37,088 bases of DNA. It comes from Nocardia takedensis NBRC 100417. GTDB taxonomy: Bacteria; Actinomycetota; Actinomycetes; Mycobacteriales; Mycobacteriaceae. Under the pieces are notes generated by a model. It saw nothing but the letters and a program-made list of their open reading frames with translations. It did not search any database and was not told where the DNA came from. The translations under genes were made by a program, and so were the position numbers. Position 1 is the first letter of the stretch. Every line of letters starts with the position of its first letter. Positions 16,178-23,991 of the stretch are shown here, in pieces. The DNA lies in NCBI RefSeq assembly GCF_000308695.1, contig NZ_BAGG01000101.1:1-37088 (forward strand), written 5' to 3'.

Positions 16178-16759
16178 TCAGAGCGTGGCCGCCCCGCGGT
16201 CGGGATCGCGCACGTCGATCTTCGCCTCGGTCCAGGCATCGCGCAGCGCCTGCGCTCCGCGCACCCGCACCCACGCCGCCTCCGTCGCCGTCACCGGGGT
16301 GACGGTCAGGTAGCGGACCGGGTCGGCGGGTTCGGGCAGGACCACCTCGGGGATGGCGCTGTCGCCGAGCAGGACCGCGGTGAACGGCGCGCCCTGCAAC
16401 ATCGGTTCGCCGAGATCGAGCAGCGCGTCGGGTTGCAACACGACCCCTTCGACCGCCGGGGTGGCCGCCAGGATGCCGAGGCCGCGCACCAGACCGCCGG
16501 TCGCGCCGACGCCGCCGCGCAGGGTGAGCACCAGTTCGGCGCGCGGCCCGCGCACCGGATCGGCCAGCGGGTCGGTGGGATCGCCCATCGGATGCCGCGA
16601 CCCGCCGAGGGTCGCGTAGTGCACGACCTCGCCGTCGAGGATCCGCAGGATCTCGATGGGCTCGACGCCGAGAAAGGTCACCGAGGCCGAGTCGACGCCC
16701 GCGGGTTCGACGCCGAAATGCCCGAGCACGCCCGCGCGGACCTTGTCCAGGACCTCCAT
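16178..16759 (-). CDS. Suppressor-of-fused (SUFU)-like domain protein
   Basis: 193 residues, soluble, no signal peptide. YATLGGSRHPMGDP at about 48-61, RAELVLTLR, a run of VRGLGILAATPAVEG, and GAPFTAVLLGDS fit the bacterial SUFU-like family, which is widespread in actinobacteria and has no established biochemical role (some members act as immunity proteins). It starts 3 nt after the stop of the 17M-like gene, so the two are made together. Family call is from remembered pattern rather than a search. Lies in a minus-strand set with the 17M-like and CitE-like genes. Confidence 0.6.
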   Translation of the reverse strand: MEVLDKVRAGVLGHFGVEPAGVDSASVTFLGVEPIEILRILDGEVVHYATLGGSRHPMGDPTDPLADPVRGPRAELVLTLRGGVGATGGLVRGLGILAATPAVEGVVLQPDALLDLGEPMLQGAPFTAVLLGDSAIPEVVLPEPADPVRYLTVTPVTATEAAWVRVRGAQALRDAWTEAKIDVRDPDRGAATL

Positions 16760-16762
16760 CCG

Positions 16763-17254
16763 TCAGATCGCCAATCGCGCCAGCAGGTCGCGCGCCTGTT
16801 CGGCCGACTTCGGGTCGCACAGCACGTCGTAGCGGCCCGCCACCAACTGCATGGTGGAGGCGAAATCGCGCTGCCCCTTCGTCGCCGCGTACGGGATCGT
16901 CGTGGTGATGACGCCGAAGATGATGCCGCCGACCAGGCCGACCAGCAGCGGCCCGAACGCGCCGCCGGTGGTGAACAGGCTCAGCAGCAGACCCAGGAAC
17001 AAGCCCAGCCACGCGCCGCTCACGACGCCGCCACCGATGACCTTGCCCCAGGTCAATCGGTAGAGCACCCGTTCGACCTGCATGAGGTCGACGCCGACGA
17101 TCGTCACGTCCTGCACCGGGAACTGGTTGTCGGCCAGATAGTCCACGGCTTTCTGCGCCTCGGCGTAGGTCGGGTAGGAGCCGACCGGCCAGCCCGACGG
17201 CGGGGTGGGCAGCCCCTGCCGGGCGCGGTTGGAACCGCCCAAAGGATTCGTCAT
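16763..17254 (-). CDS. General stress protein 17M-like membrane protein
   Basis: 163 residues. The N-terminal part PVGSYPTYAEAQKAVDYLAD and VQDVTIVGVDL is the alpha/beta domain of the YflT/17M heat-induced stress family. Two glycine-rich hydrophobic segments follow (about 73-95 and 98-122, GGAFGPLLVGLVGGIIFG), then a short soluble tail. Members are often annotated as magnesium-transporter-like, but no transport role is proven. It is followed after 3 nt by the SUFU-like gene and preceded after 12 nt by the CitE-like gene, so all three probably form one transcript. CACAAT 6 nt before its ATG is a weak extra -10. Confidence 0.75.
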   Translation of the reverse strand: MTNPLGGSNRARQGLPTPPSGWPVGSYPTYAEAQKAVDYLADNQFPVQDVTIVGVDLMQVERVLYRLTWGKVIGGGVVSGAWLGLFLGLLLSLFTTGGAFGPLLVGLVGGIIFGVITTTIPYAATKGQRDFASTMQLVAGRYDVLCDPKSAEQARDLLARLAI

Positions 17255-17266
17255 GTCCCCATTGTG

Positions 17267-18223
17267 CTATTTCGCGGCGTCTCGCGGCGGTGTGAAACGC
17301 GTGGTGCGCGTCATTCCCGCCGCGCGGCCCTTGTCGGCGACGACCTGAGCCATCTTCGCGCTCGCCTCGTCGATCATCTCCTCGCCCAGCATGACCGCGC
17401 CGCGCCCGCCACCGGCCGCGGAGGTGTGGTAGGCGTAGGCCTCCAGGATCTCCTCGGCCCGGTCGTATTCGGCTTGGCGCGGGCTGAACAGTTCGTTGGC
17501 GGTGTCGATCTGGCTCGGGTGCAGCACCCACTTGCCGTCGAAGCCCAGCGCGGCGGTGCGCGCGGCGGCCCTTCGGAACCCCTCGGCGTCGCGAACTTGC
17601 AGGTACGGGCCGTCGATGGCCTGGATGCCGTGGGCGCGGGCCGCGAGCAGGATGGTCATCAGGATGTGGTGGTAGGCGTCGCCGACGTCGTAGCCCTCGG
17701 GCTGTTCACCGACCACCAGGGTGCGCATGTTGATGCTGGCCATGAAATCCGCGGGACCGTAGACAAGGGCCTGCACCCGGGGGCTCGCGGTGGCGATCGA
17801 GTCGATGTTGCGCAGGCCGAGGGCGTTCTCGATCTGCGGTTCGATCCCGATCCGCCCCGGTTCCAACCCGCAGGTCTTCTCCAGTTGGGTCAGCAGCAGA
17901 TCCAGCGCCCGCACCTGACCCGCGTCGGTGGTCTTGGGCAGCAGGATCGCGTCGATCGCCGCGCCCGCGCCCTCCACGACCGCGATCACGTCGGCGTAGG
18001 TCCACTCGGTGCTCCAGTCATTGACGCGCACCACCCGCAGTTGCGTTCCCCACCCCGAGTCGTTGAGCGCGGCCACGATATTGGCGCGCGCCTCGGCCTT
18101 GGCGACCGGGGCGACGGCGTCCTCCAGATCGAGAAACACCTCGTCGACGGGCAGGCCCTTGGCCTTGGCGATCATCTTGGTGCTGCTGCCGGGGCAGGCG
18201 AGGACCGAACGTCGCGGCTTCAT
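17267..18223 (-). CDS. HpcH/HpaI aldolase / citrate lyase beta-like (CitE) protein
   Basis: 318 residues. TIM-barrel acyl-CoA lyase family that cleaves malyl-CoA or citramalyl-CoA. Visible motifs: RRSVLACPGSSTKMI (4-18), FLDLEDAVAP (30-39), ILLPKT, IGIEPQIENALG containing the Mg2+-binding glutamate, VYGPADFMASI with the metal-binding aspartate, and FDGKWVLHPSQID. Without CitD/CitF genes nearby it is not part of a citrate lyase; a stand-alone malyl/citramalyl-CoA lyase is likelier. ATG 18223 is preferred because AGGAG lies 5 nt before it; a GTG 6 nt upstream would overlap that ribosome site. First gene of the minus-strand trio. Confidence 0.88.
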   Translation of the reverse strand: MKPRRSVLACPGSSTKMIAKAKGLPVDEVFLDLEDAVAPVAKAEARANIVAALNDSGWGTQLRVVRVNDWSTEWTYADVIAVVEGAGAAIDAILLPKTTDAGQVRALDLLLTQLEKTCGLEPGRIGIEPQIENALGLRNIDSIATASPRVQALVYGPADFMASINMRTLVVGEQPEGYDVGDAYHHILMTILLAARAHGIQAIDGPYLQVRDAEGFRRAAARTAALGFDGKWVLHPSQIDTANELFSPRQAEYDRAEEILEAYAYHTSAAGGGRGAVMLGEEMIDEASAKMAQVVADKGRAAGMTRTTRFTPPRDAAK

Positions 18224-18272
18224 GAACACTCCTGTCGTCCGTGGCGTGGCAGTGCGCCCGCCCGCGAACCTC

Positions 18273-18278
18273 TAGCCT
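18273..18278 (+). promoter_or_regulatory. -10 hexamer TAGCCT, leaderless MgtE-like gene
   Basis: Ends 7 nt before the ATG at 18286, with no ribosome-binding sequence between. Confidence 0.6.
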
Positions 18279-18285
18279 GGCAGCC

Positions 18286-19575
18286 ATGGCAGCAACCAGG
18301 GTTTACGCCGCCAGGCTGGCCGGCCTGGTGGTGCTGGGACCGGACGGGGAGTCTATCGGCCGCATCCGCGACGTGGTCGTGGCCATCCGTTACGACCGCC
18401 AGCAACCCCGGGTGCACGGACTGGTCGTCGAATTGCCGAGCCGTCGCCGGATTTTCGTGCCGATGCTGCGGGTCACCGCGATCGAGCCGGGCGTGGTGAC
18501 GCTCAACACCGGCACGGTCAGCCTGCGCCGTTTCGCGCAGCGTCCGGGCGAACTGCTCGCCTTGGCGCAGATCGTGGATTCCGCGGTGCGGGTCGACGAT
18601 CCCGAGAAGCCGGATCTGGACCAGGTCGACGTTTTCGTGGTGGATCTGGGCATCGAGCAGACGCGCACCAGGGACTGGCGGATCTCGCGGGTCGCGGTGC
18701 GCGGTCACCGCCGCATCGGGCGCAGGCGCACGGTGCACGTCGTGGACTGGGAGCGGGTCTCCGGGCTGACGCCCTACGAGATCGGCCGCCCCGGACAGGA
18801 TGTGACCACTCTGCTCGAGCAGTTCGAGGGCTTGCGGGCCGCCGACGTCGCGCACCGCCTGCGCGAGTTGCCGGAGAAGCGCAGGCTCGAGGTCGCCGAG
18901 GCCCTCGACGACGAACGCCTCGCCGACGTGGTGCAGGAACTGCCCGAGAACGACCAGGTCGATCTGCTCGGCCATCTCGAGGTGCGCCGTGCCGCCGACG
19001 TGCTCGAGGCGATGGACCCCGACGATGCCGCCGACCTGCTCGGCGAGCTGTCCAAGGGCGAACGGGAATCGCTGCTGGCGCTGATGGACCCGGAGGAGTC
19101 CGAACCGGTCCGCAGGCTGCTCGAGCACTCCCCCGACACCGCAGGCGGCCTGATGACGCCGCGACCGGTGATCCTGACGCCCTCGACCACCGTCGCCGAA
19201 GCGCTGGCGCGGGTGCGCAACCCGGACCTCACGCCCGCGCTGGCCTCGATGGTGTTCGTGGTGCGGCCGCCGACCGCCACCCCGACCGGCCGCTATCTCG
19301 GTTGTGTCCATCTCCAGCAGTTGCTGCGGGAACCGCCCGCGGATCTGGTGGGCGGAATCCTCGACAGCGATCTGTCGCCGTTGAAGGCCGAACTGCCGCT
19401 GACCGCGGTGACCCGCTATTTCGCCACCTACAACCTGGTGTGCGGTCCGGTGGTGGACGAGGAGAACCACCTGCTCGGCGCGGTCACCGTGGACGACGTG
19501 CTCGATCATCTGCTGCCCGACCACTGGCGCGAGCAGGAGCAGGACCAGGAGCACGAGAGGGCGACCCGGACATGA
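18286..19575 (+). CDS. MgtE-like cytoplasmic protein: PRC-barrel, MgtE N-domain and CBS pair, no channel
   Basis: 429 residues, orthologous in layout to M. tuberculosis Rv1232c. Residues 1-70 and about 95-160 look like PRC-barrel modules (LVVLGPDGESIGRIRDVVV). Residues 175-285 carry the alpha-helical MgtE N-domain superhelix (LRAADVAHRLRELPEKRR, DVLEAMDPDDAADLLGEL). After DTAGGLMTPRPVILTPSTT comes a CBS pair up to LLGAVTVDDVLDHLLP. In MgtE channels these parts form the Mg2+-sensing gate, but the transmembrane channel is absent here. It could sense Mg2+ or nucleotides for another membrane partner; the DUF1003 membrane protein is coupled downstream through ATGA. The C-terminus is Gln/Glu-rich. 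Confidence 0.88.
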   Translation: MAATRVYAARLAGLVVLGPDGESIGRIRDVVVAIRYDRQQPRVHGLVVELPSRRRIFVPMLRVTAIEPGVVTLNTGTVSLRRFAQRPGELLALAQIVDSAVRVDDPEKPDLDQVDVFVVDLGIEQTRTRDWRISRVAVRGHRRIGRRRTVHVVDWERVSGLTPYEIGRPGQDVTTLLEQFEGLRAADVAHRLRELPEKRRLEVAEALDDERLADVVQELPENDQVDLLGHLEVRRAADVLEAMDPDDAADLLGELSKGERESLLALMDPEESEPVRRLLEHSPDTAGGLMTPRPVILTPSTTVAEALARVRNPDLTPALASMVFVVRPPTATPTGRYLGCVHLQQLLREPPADLVGGILDSDLSPLKAELPLTAVTRYFATYNLVCGPVVDEENHLLGAVTVDDVLDHLLPDHWREQEQDQEHERATRT

Positions 19576-20162
19576 GCGAGAAGAGTCCGGCGCGGCAGCG
19601 ACTGGAGACGCCGCTGCAATCGCGGTTCCGGTTCGACTGGGATGCCGAGGCGCTGGCGCGCAGCAGCGAGCGGGTGGCCCGGTTCCTGGGCACCGGCCGC
19701 TATCTGGCCTTGCAGACCGTCATGGTCATCGTGTGGATCATCCTCAATGTCTTCGTGGTGGCGCTGCGGTGGGACCCGTACCCGTTCATCCTGTTGAATC
19801 TGGCCTTCTCCACCCAGGCCGCCTACGCCGCGCCGCTGATCCTGCTGGCGCAGAACCGTCAGGACAACCGGGACCGCGTCGCGCTGGAGGAGGACCGGTC
19901 GCGCGCCGCCCAGACCAAGGCCGACACCGAGTTCCTGGCCCGCGAACTCGCGGCGCTGCGTCTGGCGGTCGGCGAGGTCGCCACGCGCGACTACCTGCGC
20001 CGCGAACTCGACGAGATGCGCGAGGTGCTCGACCGGATCGAGGCCGCGGCGTCACCGGATCGTGTGCGGGATGTGAGCAAATCGGGCAAATCTCGGCGCA
20101 AGAAGGGACCGGTCACAGCCCCGGTGACCGAGCCTTCGGGCTCGCCCGCGCGCGAAGATTGA
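19572..20162 (+). CDS. DUF1003 membrane protein
   Basis: 196 residues (Rv1231c-like). Two membrane helices near residues 47-67 and 73-93 are joined by a short loop; LLNLAFSTQAAYAAPLILLA and the following QNRQDNRDR are the DUF1003 hallmark. The C-terminal part (about 100-165) is a charged helix, probably coiled coil (ELAALRLAVGEVATRDYLRR), and ends in a basic Lys/Arg tail. The ATG overlaps the stop of the MgtE-like gene (ATGA), so both proteins are made in step. Function is unknown; the fixed pairing suggests it is the membrane partner of the channel-less MgtE-like protein. Confidence 0.88.
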   Translation: MSEKSPARQRLETPLQSRFRFDWDAEALARSSERVARFLGTGRYLALQTVMVIVWIILNVFVVALRWDPYPFILLNLAFSTQAAYAAPLILLAQNRQDNRDRVALEEDRSRAAQTKADTEFLARELAALRLAVGEVATRDYLRRELDEMREVLDRIEAAASPDRVRDVSKSGKSRRKKGPVTAPVTEPSGSPARED

Positions 20163-20195
20163 CCGGAAATGCTCAACAACCACCTGACCCACCGG

Positions 20196-20201
20196 TAACC
20201 T
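20196..20201 (+). promoter_or_regulatory. -10 hexamer TAACCT upstream of the first lytic transglycosylase
   Basis: Would start a transcript near 20208 with about 25 nt of leader before the ATG at 20233. Confidence 0.45.
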
Positions 20202-20232
20202 GGACACCGTTGTCCCGAGTGGTGGGGTGTCA

Positions 20233-21726
20233 ATGTCCCGGACAGCCGCTCCCACGACGTCAGAGGATTGGTGTGGCCGCATGCGAATATCAACCCCGAT
20301 AACCGTGTCGGCCCTGGTCGTCGCCGGACTCGTCGCCAGTGGATCGACCACCAACACCACCGACGAGTCCACCGCGCCACAGGCTCCCGAGGCCCTGCTC
20401 GCCGCCTCCAGCAGCACCGTCGGCACCGAAGAGGGCACCGACGCCGACACCCCGGGTCAGCTGTCTCGGACAGTTGGATTGTTAGCGGTCACACCGCAAT
20501 CGGCGCGCTCGCTGACCGCCGCCACCCCGCCGGCCGACGGCAACACGCGGTTCGCCGGATCGGTACCGCTGCGTGATATCGCGTTGCCCGCGACCGGCGG
20601 CGCGCTCGGCATCCCCGAGATCGTCCTGGCCGCCTACCGCAACGCCGAACTGGCGATGCAGTCCACCGCGCCCAACTGCGGCCTGTCCTGGAATCTGCTC
20701 GCGGGCATCGGCCGCATCGAATCCGGCCACGCGAGCAACGGACGCACCGACGCCGCGGGCACCTCGGTCACCCCGATCTTCGGCCCCGCCCTGGACGGCA
20801 CCCTGCCGGGCAACGAAGTCATCAAGGCCGACGGCGGCGGCTACGTCCGCGCGGTCGGGCCGATGCAGTTCCTACCCAGCACCTGGGGGCGCTACGCCGC
20901 GGACGGCAACGGCGACGGCGTCTCCGACCCGCACAACGTCTTCGACGCGACGCTGGCGGCGGGCAAATACCTGTGCTCGGGCGGCCTGGACCTACGCGAC
21001 CCCTCCCAGGAGCTACGCGCGGTTCTTCGCTACAACAACTCGATGTCCTACGCCGCCAACGTGTTGAGCTGGTCCGCGGCCTACCGCACCGGCGGCGCCC
21101 CCGCCCAGGTCGCCATCTCGCCCGATCTCGTCCCGCCGGGGCGCGCCGTTCCCACCGGGCCCGACATGCTCGCGGCCAACACCACCACCCCGGCGCCGAA
21201 TTCGCAGGCCCAGTTGCCCCCGAACACGCCGTCCACGGTCTCCCCGGCCACCCCCACCGCGCCCGCGCAGGTGATGATCACCCTGCCCGGTCTGCCCCCG
21301 ATCCCGTGCGGCATCTTCTGCCCCCCGCCTCCCCCCGCCGACCCCTGCGTGGTGCAGGCGGTTCCCGCGCCGATGCCGAGTCCGATCGACCCCGCGCAGT
21401 TGCCGGTGGCCACCCAGCAGAACTTCGGCGCGGACTCCCCCGACCCCGAGCGCCCGCTGAACCCGGACGCGAACACCCCGGGCAACGCCCAGCAGGCCCA
21501 GCAGCAGCACAGCCGGATGTGCGCGCCCGTACTGCCGGATGTGTCGGCGCAACCGCATGCCCCCGCGCAGGAAGTGGTGCCGCCGCAGGAGCCCGAGGTG
21601 GCCGTCACCCCGGAACCCGTTCCCGCCGAGGCCGAACCGGCTCCGGCGCCCGCCCCCGCGCCGCCCCCGCCCGCGATCACGCTGCCGTTCAACATCGTCA
21701 TCCCGCTGCCCGCGCCGCCCGCCTGA
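20233..21726 (+). CDS. Secreted lytic murein transglycosylase with long proline-rich tail
   Basis: 497 residues from ATG 20233 (GGTGGGG at 5 nt); an ATG at 20281 would start directly at the signal peptide, and is a serious alternative. A hydrophobic export segment is followed by a linker, then the catalytic domain: NLLAGIGRIESGH with the catalytic glutamate, AVGPMQFLPSTWGRYAADGN, a DGNGDGVSDP calcium-site-like loop, and LRAVLRYNNSMSYAANVLSW. It cleaves the glycan strands of peptidoglycan. About 210 C-terminal residues are Pro/Ala-rich and include PCGIFCPPPPP and further cysteines, suggesting a wall-spanning or disulfide-bearing region. It is related to Rv1230c and paralogous to the next gene. 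Confidence 0.88.
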   Translation: MSRTAAPTTSEDWCGRMRISTPITVSALVVAGLVASGSTTNTTDESTAPQAPEALLAASSSTVGTEEGTDADTPGQLSRTVGLLAVTPQSARSLTAATPPADGNTRFAGSVPLRDIALPATGGALGIPEIVLAAYRNAELAMQSTAPNCGLSWNLLAGIGRIESGHASNGRTDAAGTSVTPIFGPALDGTLPGNEVIKADGGGYVRAVGPMQFLPSTWGRYAADGNGDGVSDPHNVFDATLAAGKYLCSGGLDLRDPSQELRAVLRYNNSMSYAANVLSWSAAYRTGGAPAQVAISPDLVPPGRAVPTGPDMLAANTTTPAPNSQAQLPPNTPSTVSPATPTAPAQVMITLPGLPPIPCGIFCPPPPPADPCVVQAVPAPMPSPIDPAQLPVATQQNFGADSPDPERPLNPDANTPGNAQQAQQQHSRMCAPVLPDVSAQPHAPAQEVVPPQEPEVAVTPEPVPAEAEPAPAPAPAPPPPAITLPFNIVIPLPAPPA

Positions 21727-21744
21727 CGGACTTTTCCGGGTTCT

Positions 21745-21783
21745 CGCGCCGCCGCCACACCCACCCGGTGTGGCGGCGGCGCG
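21745..21783 (+). terminator. Perfect 17-bp hairpin after the first lytic transglycosylase
   Basis: Arms 21745-21761 and 21767-21783 are fully complementary around a 5-nt loop, 18 nt after the stop codon. It separates the two paralogous transglycosylase genes into two transcripts. Confidence 0.85.
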
Positions 21784-21805
21784 CTCGTTCGAGCCGAAAC
21801 CGCGA

Positions 21806-21880
21806 GTAACCGAATAGCCGGGAACAAAACGGAATCGAGATCACGAAGGAGTAACAAAACGATCTCGGATGCGGTAGCCT
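21806..21880 (+). promoter_or_regulatory. Repeat-rich control region of the second lytic transglycosylase
   Basis: AACAAAACG occurs at 21823-21831 and 21853-21861, 30 bp apart, in the contexts GGAACAAAACG and GTAACAAAACG; GTAAC also occurs at 21806. CGAGATC (21836) and GATCTCG (21861) form an inverted repeat. TAGCCT at 21875-21880 is the likely -10, giving a leader of about 35 nt. GTAACA-like direct repeats recall sites described for MtrA, a regulator of wall hydrolases; that link is inference. Confidence 0.5.
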
Positions 21881-21922
21881 CGTTTCAGTTCGATTGGCTG
21901 TCAGCGCAGAAGGGCACCGCAC

Positions 21923-22777
21923 GTGGGGCGTCACCGTAAACCTTCGTCCGGAAACAATCTCGGGCGAACTTCCGTTCTCGCGCTGTCGGGGTTGCTGCCC
22001 GCCGGACTCGTCGCCGTCGCGGGCGCTTCTGATCTGGACCCGGGCGATCTGGCCGATTCGATGCAGGAAGCCGCCGCCCCCGATCGCGACGCGCTCGGTG
22101 CCCGCTTGGCCGCGGCCCTGGACGAGAACGCCGTCCACGCGATGGCCCAGCAGCAGCACGCCGCGCCGCCGATCGTGAAAACCGTGGCGCTGCCGGAGAA
22201 CCGGGTCCGCGCCGATCTGCCCGAGGGCCAACTCGGCATCCCCGGCGTCGCGGTCGCCGCCTACCAGAAGGCCGAGGCCATCCTGGCCACCGAGGATCCG
22301 AAGTGCGCCATGCCGTGGTCGATGCTCGCGGGCATCGGCCGGGTCGAATCCACCCACGCCTTCGGCGGCAAGGCCGACAGCGACGGCAACCCGCTCTCGC
22401 CGGTCTACGGCCCGGTGCTCGACGGTTCGCTCTACGGCAACAACGTCATCCACGACAGCGACGACGGCGCGCTCGACGGGCTCAGCGGCTACGACCGCGC
22501 GGTCGGCCCGATGCAGTTCCTGCCGGAGACCTGGAAGCACTTCGCGGCCGACGGCAACGGCGACGGGATCGCCGATCCGCAGAACCTGTACGACGCGGCC
22601 CTCACCGCGGGCAAGTACCTGTGCAGCGGCGGCCTGAACATGCGCGACCTGGCCCAGCAGACCCGCGCGATCCTGCGCTACAACAACTCGATGGCCTACG
22701 TCGCGAACGTGATGGCCTGGGCCAACTCGTACAACTCGGGGGTCGCTCCGAAGCCCGCGCAGTTGCCCAAGATCTGA
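21923..22777 (+). CDS. Secreted lytic murein transglycosylase, short paralogue
   Basis: 284 residues. The GTG at 21923 follows AGAAGGG at 9 nt. Signal peptide with a basic MGRHRKPSSGNNLGR n-region and a hydrophobic core to about residue 38. The catalytic domain matches the upstream paralogue: WSMLAGIGRVESTHA with the catalytic glutamate, DRAVGPMQFLPETWKHFAAD, GNGDGIADPQNLYDAAL, KYLCSGGLNMRD, ILRYNNSMAYVANVMAW. It ends shortly after the domain, without the Pro-rich tail of its neighbour. Tandem duplication with tail gain or loss is the simplest history. It has its own promoter region, so the two enzymes can be expressed under different conditions. Confidence 0.9.
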   Translation: MGRHRKPSSGNNLGRTSVLALSGLLPAGLVAVAGASDLDPGDLADSMQEAAAPDRDALGARLAAALDENAVHAMAQQQHAAPPIVKTVALPENRVRADLPEGQLGIPGVAVAAYQKAEAILATEDPKCAMPWSMLAGIGRVESTHAFGGKADSDGNPLSPVYGPVLDGSLYGNNVIHDSDDGALDGLSGYDRAVGPMQFLPETWKHFAADGNGDGIADPQNLYDAALTAGKYLCSGGLNMRDLAQQTRAILRYNNSMAYVANVMAWANSYNSGVAPKPAQLPKI

Positions 22778-22783
22778 CGCCAC

Positions 22784-22789
22784 TAAAAT
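22784..22789 (+). promoter_or_regulatory. -10 hexamer TAAAAT, leaderless mrp
   Basis: Ends 7 nt before the ATG at 22797 and is one of the few A/T-rich hexamers in this area. Confidence 0.65.
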
Positions 22790-22796
22790 CGGCCGC

Positions 22797-23933
22797 ATGG
22801 CTGTCGTTACGGAATCGGATGTGCGGGGTGCCCTCGCGAAGGTCGACGACCCGGAGATCCGCAAACCGATCACCGAACTCGGCATGGTCAAGAGCATCGC
22901 GATCGCCGACGACAGTGCCGTCCACATCGAGATCTACCTGACGACGGCGGGTTGTCCGCTGCGCACCGAGATCACCCAGCGCGTCACCAACGCGGTCGCC
23001 GACGTGGCCGGTGTGGGTCCGATCACCGTCGAACTCGACGTGATGAACGACGAGCAGCGCACCACCCTGCGCAAACAACTGCGCGGCGATTCCGCCGATC
23101 CGGTCATCCCCTTCGCCCAGCCCAACTCGCTGACCAGGGTGTATGCGGTCGCCTCGGGCAAAGGCGGCGTCGGCAAGTCCAGCGTGACGGTCAACCTGGC
23201 GGCGGCGATGGCCGCGAAGGGGCTGTCGGTGGGTGTGCTCGACGCCGACATCTACGGGCATTCGATTCCCCGCATGCTGGGCACCGACGCGCGGCCGACG
23301 CAGGTCGAGCGGATGATCATGCCGCCCATCGCGCACGAGGTGAAGTTCATCTCCATCGCGCAGTTCACTCAGGGCAACACCCCCGTGGTGTGGCGCGGCC
23401 CGATGCTGCACCGGGCCTTGCAGCAGTTCCTCGCCGACGTGTTCTGGGGCGATCTGGACATCCTGCTGCTGGATCTGCCGCCGGGCACCGGCGACGTGGC
23501 GATCTCGATCGCCCAGCTCATCCCGAACGCGGAGATCCTGGTCGTCACCACGCCGCAGTTGGCCGCCGCCGAGGTCGCCGAGCGGGCGGGTTCGATCGCG
23601 TTGCAGACCAGGCAGCGCATCGCGGGCGTGGTGGAGAACATGTCCTGGCTCGACCTGCCCGACGGCACCCGGATGGATCTCTACGGTTCCGGCGGCGGTC
23701 AGGCCGTGGCCGACAGCCTGACCAGGTCGGTGGGGGCGAATGTGCCGCTGCTCGGCCAGATCCCGATCGAGCAGGCGTTGCGCGAGGCCGGTGACGACGG
23801 CACGCCGATCGTGCTGCGCGATCCGGCCAGTTCCTCGGCCAAGGCCCTGCTCGAGGTCGCCGACAAACTCGCGGTGCGCCGTCGCGGCCTGGCCGGGATG
23901 TCGCTGGGCATCGACACCACCCGGCACCTGTAG
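22797..23933 (+). CDS. mrp: Mrp/ApbC-type P-loop ATPase (iron-sulfur cluster carrier family)
   Basis: 378 residues. Residues 1-95 form the MIP18/DUF59 domain (DDPEIRKPITELGMV, then TTAGCPL with Cys53). The deviant Walker A motif SGKGGVGKSS is at 120-129, then GVLDADIYGHSIPRML, LLLDLPPGTGD and VENMSW. Members bind and hand over [Fe-S] clusters. The C-terminal CxxC that holds the bridging cluster in E. coli-type Mrp is not present: the segment after VENMSW reads LDLPDGTRMDLYGSGGG, as I recall for actinobacterial Mrp. It is the Rv1229c counterpart and ends with the GLAGMSLG motif typical of that group. It is followed 58 nt later by the DivIVA-like gene, which has its own -10. Confidence 0.92.
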   Translation: MAVVTESDVRGALAKVDDPEIRKPITELGMVKSIAIADDSAVHIEIYLTTAGCPLRTEITQRVTNAVADVAGVGPITVELDVMNDEQRTTLRKQLRGDSADPVIPFAQPNSLTRVYAVASGKGGVGKSSVTVNLAAAMAAKGLSVGVLDADIYGHSIPRMLGTDARPTQVERMIMPPIAHEVKFISIAQFTQGNTPVVWRGPMLHRALQQFLADVFWGDLDILLLDLPPGTGDVAISIAQLIPNAEILVVTTPQLAAAEVAERAGSIALQTRQRIAGVVENMSWLDLPDGTRMDLYGSGGGQAVADSLTRSVGANVPLLGQIPIEQALREAGDDGTPIVLRDPASSSAKALLEVADKLAVRRRGLAGMSLGIDTTRHL

Positions 23934-23978
23934 GCGCCGATCCGCCGAGGACCCGTGCCGGGTGTCGGCGCGTGCCAA

Positions 23979-23984
23979 TAAGCT
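23979..23984 (+). promoter_or_regulatory. -10 hexamer TAAGCT, leaderless DivIVA-like gene
   Basis: Ends 7 nt before the ATG at 23992. Confidence 0.55.
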
Positions 23985-23991
23985 CGTGTCC

